Source: an uncultured Eubacterium sp. (GTDB lineage: Bacteria > Bacillota > Clostridia > Oscillospirales > Acutalibacteraceae). Taken from it: a stretch of DNA of 7,803 bases. This document shows positions 4,929 to 7,803 of this stretch, one piece after another. Every line of letters starts with the position of its first letter. The stretch's first letter is position 1. The stretch is taken from assembly GCA_945980015.1 (NCBI GenBank), contig CAMFQI010000044.1, positions 1-7,803 of the forward strand, in the 5' to 3' direction. Under the pieces are notes generated by a model, which had not been told where the DNA came from, searched no databases, and was given only the letters and a program-made list of their open reading frames with translations. Position numbers and translations under genes: made by a program.

Positions 4929-6029
4929 TTACTTTTTGAAGAATGATACGATATCGTTAAATGAATCGTCGTCGTTTGAAGTAAAGCTTGATGTCGGAGC
5001 AACAGGAGCTTCTACAGGAGGTTCAACCGGCTTTGAAGCGGTTGTTGACTTAATAGGAGCACCGGGGCCCTCTTCACCGAAGCGAGTTGCAATAACTGTA
5101 ATAATCATCTCGTCCTCAAGAGACTCGTCGAAGTTTGCACCCCAGATGATTTCACAATCAGGATGAACTGCTTCCATAACAACGCTGGATGCTGCGTCGA
5201 TTTCCTCAAGACCGATATCATTAGATGCGGTGATGTTAAGAAGCACGCCGCGAGCACCGTCGATAGAGGTTTGAAGAAGCGGAGAGGAGATAGCCTGCTG
5301 AGCGGCAACCTCTGCCTTGTCCTTACCCTTACCGTGACCAACGCCCATATGAGCATAGCCGGCATCCTTCATAATCTCTGTTACGTCGGCAAAGTCGCAG
5401 TTTACAAGACCTGTAGCATTTACAAGGTCTGAAATACTCTGTACACCCTGACGAAGAACATCGTTTGCAATTTCAAATGCGTTGAGCAATGTAATCTTTT
5501 CCTTAGAAACGAGCTTAAGGTTTTCGTTTGGAATAACCATAAGTGAATCAACGTGCTCTGCCAATTCGTTTATACCCTCTTGAGCCTGCATCATTCTGCG
5601 CTTACCCTCGAAAGCAAACGGTGTTGTAACAACGCCGACGGTCAAAATACCCATTTCCTTTGCTATCTTTGCAACAACAGGAGCGGCACCTGTACCTGTT
5701 CCGCCGCCCATACCGGCAGTAATGAATACCATTTCACAGCCCTGAAGTACGTCTGTAATTGCTTCCTTTGATTCCTCGGCTGCCTTAAGTCCAACCTCAG
5801 GTCTTGCGCCTGCGCCTCTGCCCTTAGTTGCCTTTTCGCCGATAAGAATCTTGTGAGTTGCAGTTGATTTATTAAGAGCCGGCTTATCGGAGTTTACTGC
5901 TACAAACTCAACATCCTTTACATTGCACTTTACCATACGGTTTACAGCGTTTCCGCCGCCGCCGCCGACACCGATTACTTTAATAGATACTACCTTGTTA
6001 TCGTCCAAGTCGATTTCATATTTTCCCAT
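4929..6029 (-). CDS. ftsZ: Cell division protein FtsZ
   Basis: FtsZ is the bacterial tubulin homologue that polymerises with GTP at mid-cell and recruits the division machinery. The 366 residues are a normal length. The GTP-binding domain has [14 protein letters not shown] (19-32), the tubulin signature [10 protein letters not shown] (108-117) and PFAFEGKRR (137-145). The T7 loop NCDFADV (210-216) supplies Asp212 and Asp215, which complete the GTPase site of the neighbouring subunit. The core ends near residue 318, followed by a ~30-residue P/A/T/S linker and the C-terminal peptide [12 protein letters not shown]. That peptide lacks the Pro of the common DIPxF motif. AAGGAG lies 9 bases before the ATG. 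ftsA is absent upstream, so the membrane tether must be elsewhere, for example SepF or a distant ftsA. The gene has its own promoter and terminator. Confidence 0.99.
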   Translation of the reverse strand: MGKYEIDLDDNKVVSIKVIGVGGGGGNAVNRMVKCNVKDVEFVAVNSDKPALNKSTATHKILIGEKATKGRGAGARPEVGLKAAEESKEAITDVLQGCEMVFITAGMGGGTGTGAAPVVAKIAKEMGILTVGVVTTPFAFEGKRRMMQAQEGINELAEHVDSLMVIPNENLKLVSKEKITLLNAFEIANDVLRQGVQSISDLVNATGLVNCDFADVTEIMKDAGYAHMGVGHGKGKDKAEVAAQQAISSPLLQTSIDGARGVLLNITASNDIGLEEIDAASSVVMEAVHPDCEIIWGANFDESLEDEMIITVIATRFGEEGPGAPIKSTTASKPVEPPVEAPVAPTSSFTSNDDDSFNDIVSFFKK

Positions 6030-6095
6030 TACTTTATTCTCCTTATCAATTTATTAGTTAGTCTGCACCTTGGGTTAAGTGCCACTTCATTTGAT

Positions 6096-6124
6096 ATTGT
6101 AACAGTTTTGTAACCACTTTGCAA
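6096..6124 (-). promoter_or_regulatory. Probable sigma-A promoter of ftsZ
   Basis: On the minus strand, TTGCAA (6119-6124), a 17-base spacer, then TACAAT (6096-6101) preceded by TGT, giving an extended -10. The -10 matches consensus at 5 of 6 positions and the -35 at 4 of 6. The leader to the ftsZ ATG would be about 60 bases and includes the strong AAGGAG site. Confidence 0.6.
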
Positions 6125-6206
6125 TACTTTTTATGAAATATTCTAAATATTTTTTCCAATGTTTTTTAATGTAAATACTAAATCATTGTCTAATTTGCAT
6201 AATTTA

Positions 6207-6264
6207 TACGAATTGTAGTTGATTTTGAAAGAAAAATGCTTTACAGATAAGGTTACAATTCGTA
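6207..6264. repeat. 11-base inverted repeat between ftsQ and ftsZ
   Basis: TACGAATTGTA (6207-6217) and its exact complement TACAATTCGTA (6254-6264) are separated by 36 bases. The stem is AT-rich and no T-run follows it closely on either strand, so a terminator is unlikely. It lies upstream of the ftsZ promoter and could be an operator pair or a protein-bridged loop. The rest of the 257-base gap is AT-rich, with no gene. Confidence 0.5.
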
Positions 6265-6286
6265 ATTTTATTTTCTTTACAAATGC

Positions 6287-7252
6287 TTATTTTTGTTCTG
6301 TAAAGTAAACCTGCTTTCCACCTATTGAGGTCATTGTTCCCTCAGCCTGCGGATTTGCTTCGTTGAGCTTTTCAATAGCACTCAGAGCGGAATACACCTT
6401 ATTTTCGGCGTTATTTATCTCACCTATCTTTATAATTATTCTGTTTTCATATACAAGGTAATTGCTCAAATTACCCTCGGAATATATTGCCGTAACCTCG
6501 TCAAGCTTTAGGTTATTTACGACTGTCATAAGCTCTTTCACATTATCGGCAATATTTTCATCGGTGAATTCTGCCTTTTGTCCCAAAACAGACTGTGAAA
6601 CGGCAATCTTCTTTATTTCAATACCGTTTTGAGTAGGCTCGGACACATTCACATCCACGGTTTTGAAATTGTCATCAATATATGTGTAAAGACCTTCGTT
6701 ATTTTCTATATAATACAGTCTGTCTGCCTGAGTTATATTTACCTCGACAGTTGACGGAAGCTTTCGCTTAATATCAACACTGTATATATAAGGCAAATTC
6801 TCACAAAGCTTATTTTCGGCACCCTCACTGTCGAACAAAAACAGGTTCTTCCCTTTTTCAACGGGCAATACCGCAAGCACCTGCTCGGTTGTATATTTTT
6901 CTGTACCGTTTACGGTTATTGTTTCAATTTTGCAAAAAACAATAAGACAGACAATGACCGCAACAATCAATGCAATACACAGACCTGTTATTCCGATGGC
7001 GATACGCACCTTCTTTTTAAGGCGTCTTTTTTTCTTATGAATGGCGTTTTTTTGTGCCGAAGTCATTTGTGAATTGCTTTTTGACCTTTCCGAACGTAAT
7101 TTTTTTGATGACTGCTTAGTCATTTTTTCGTTTTGGAAATCGTCAGGCTGTTGCGAACGATACCGCTTCGGCGGTTCAAGACCGAATGAGCCAAGCTCGT
7201 TGTTTAATGAATTCAGCTCATTATAATCGTCATTTCTTCCTGTTTTTTTCAT
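6287..7252 (-). CDS. ftsQ: Cell division protein FtsQ/DivIB
   Basis: This 321-residue bitopic membrane protein of the divisome acts in the FtsQLB (DivIB-DivIC-FtsL) complex that controls septal wall synthesis. Residues 1-83 are a long, polar and basic cytoplasmic part ending in KKKRRLKKKVR, a strong positive-inside signal. A single membrane segment follows (~84-107, from IAIGITG to IVFC). The POTRA domain (~108-176) starts with IETITVNGTEKYTTEQV and includes PYIYSVDIKRKLPSTVEVNI, a characteristic FtsQ/DivIB match. The rest is the extracellular FtsQ-type beta domain. The ATG overlaps the murA stop as ATGA, so translation is coupled; the Shine-Dalgarno is weak (AGAAG close to the start), in keeping with coupling. 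Position between murA and ftsZ supports the call. No terminator is seen after it, so the transcript may continue into ftsZ. Confidence 0.94.
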   Translation of the reverse strand: MKKTGRNDDYNELNSLNNELGSFGLEPPKRYRSQQPDDFQNEKMTKQSSKKLRSERSKSNSQMTSAQKNAIHKKKRRLKKKVRIAIGITGLCIALIVAVIVCLIVFCKIETITVNGTEKYTTEQVLAVLPVEKGKNLFLFDSEGAENKLCENLPYIYSVDIKRKLPSTVEVNITQADRLYYIENNEGLYTYIDDNFKTVDVNVSEPTQNGIEIKKIAVSQSVLGQKAEFTDENIADNVKELMTVVNNLKLDEVTAIYSEGNLSNYLVYENRIIIKIGEINNAENKVYSALSAIEKLNEANPQAEGTMTSIGGKQVYFTEQK

Positions 7253-7803
7253 ATTCTTCTGATATCTGCTCCTAATTGTGAGAGTTGATTTTCTATTTTT
7301 TCATATCCTCTGTCGATATGGTGAATATCTCTTATTCTTGATTTTCCGTCTGCGCAAAGAGCGGCAATCACAACTGCCGCACCGCCTCTCAAATCTGTGC
7401 ATTTTGCATCTGCATTATGAAGATGTGAAACGCCGTTTACTATTGCAAATTTGTCATTTACCGTTATGTCTGCTCCGAAAAGATTAAGCTGCTCGGCGTG
7501 TCTGAAGCGGTTTTCAAAAATATTTTCCTTTATTACCGACGTTCCGTTTGCGACTGTCAACGCCGCCATAACAGGTGCCTGACTGTCAGTCGGAAAGCCG
7601 GGGTAAGCCATTGTTTCGATAAGCCTAACACGATTTAGGCGTTTCGGGGCTTTTACAATAATTGAGCTTTTGACTGTTTTGAAGCTGCAGCCCATTTCCT
7701 CAAAAACTGCTTTTGTCGGCAATAAATGGGAGGCGTCCACATCTAAAAGCTCTATTTTTCCTGAACAGGCGGCACAGGCACTAATCATAGTTGAAGCCAA
7801 AAT
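7249..7803 (-). CDS. murA: UDP-GlcNAc 1-carboxyvinyltransferase MurA, C-terminal part
   Basis: MurA joins enolpyruvate from PEP to UDP-N-acetylglucosamine, the first committed step of peptidoglycan synthesis. About 184 codons are present, and the frame stays open to the window edge, so the N-terminal ~230 residues, including the PEP-adduct Cys loop, lie outside. PGFPTDSQAP contains the catalytic-region Asp (E. coli Asp305), IFENRFRHAEQL is a strong family motif, and DLRGGAAVVIAAL with HIDRGYEKIENQLSQLGADI closes the enolpyruvyl-transferase fold, including the conserved Arg (E. coli Arg397). All visible key residues are intact. A TTG at 7798-7800 is not the start; it is an internal Leu. Whether this is MurA or a second copy (MurZ) cannot be told from the fragment, though its place in the division cluster favours the main copy. 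The stop overlaps the ftsQ start by 4 bases. Confidence 0.96.
   Translation of the reverse strand: MLASTMISACAACSGKIELLDVDASHLLPTKAVFEEMGCSFKTVKSSIIVKAPKRLNRVRLIETMAYPGFPTDSQAPVMAALTVANGTSVIKENIFENRFRHAEQLNLFGADITVNDKFAIVNGVSHLHNADAKCTDLRGGAAVVIAALCADGKSRIRDIHHIDRGYEKIENQLSQLGADIRRI

Noticed and set aside
5105..5771. Several open frames opposite or out of frame with ftsZ
   Set aside because: They are shadows of a highly conserved gene and match no family.
6207..6264. Terminator between ftsQ and ftsZ
   Set aside because: The hairpin is AT-rich, has a 36-base loop and lacks an adjacent T-run.

Overview
The window looks like chromosomal DNA from a low-GC Gram-positive bacterium of class Clostridia, probably near the Ruminococcaceae/Oscillospiraceae. 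This rests on the murA-ftsQ-ftsZ order without ftsA, the Lgt, FolD and FtsZ protein sequences, AT-rich spacers and A/G-rich ribosome binding sites. It is an inference from protein style and gene order, not a database match. The first 44 bases are not biological: they match an Illumina Nextera i7 adapter including an index, so the true sequence starts at base 45. The right edge cuts through murA.

Left part (45-562): eroded DNA. It holds the tail of an unrecognised hydrophobic protein, a pair of inverted REP-like palindromes sharing the 11-base core GGGGACGGTTC, and the last ~45 residues of an OmpR/PhoB-type response regulator with no front half. This looks like a site of insertion or rearrangement.

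Left operon (613-3087, all minus strand): lgt (lipoprotein diacylglyceryl transferase), folD (C1-folate enzyme), pncC (NMN deamidase, CinA C-terminal type) and a tRNA-Thr(CGU). They are tightly packed and end at a strong terminator that begins at the tRNA CCA end. A promoter is visible just upstream of lgt.

Middle (3158-4606): three small hypothetical genes on the minus strand, translationally coupled or nearly so, and divergent from a YfcE/MJ0936-type metallophosphoesterase on the plus strand. The 65-base gap carries two -10 boxes overlapping in one palindrome.

Spacer 4607-4928: the phosphoesterase and ftsZ converge here. Each has a hairpin terminator, and between them lies an untranscribed-looking island of about 220 bases. 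It contains a direct repeat of DnaA-box-like 9-mers and several copies of GTAAAGTA. This is the most unusual noncoding stretch in the window.

Right part (4929-7803, minus strand): the division and cell-wall cluster murA (partial), ftsQ/divIB and ftsZ. murA and ftsQ overlap by 4 bases. ftsZ follows after 257 bases with its own promoter, and ftsA is missing from the usual slot. I saw no complete mobile element, CRISPR array or defence system.
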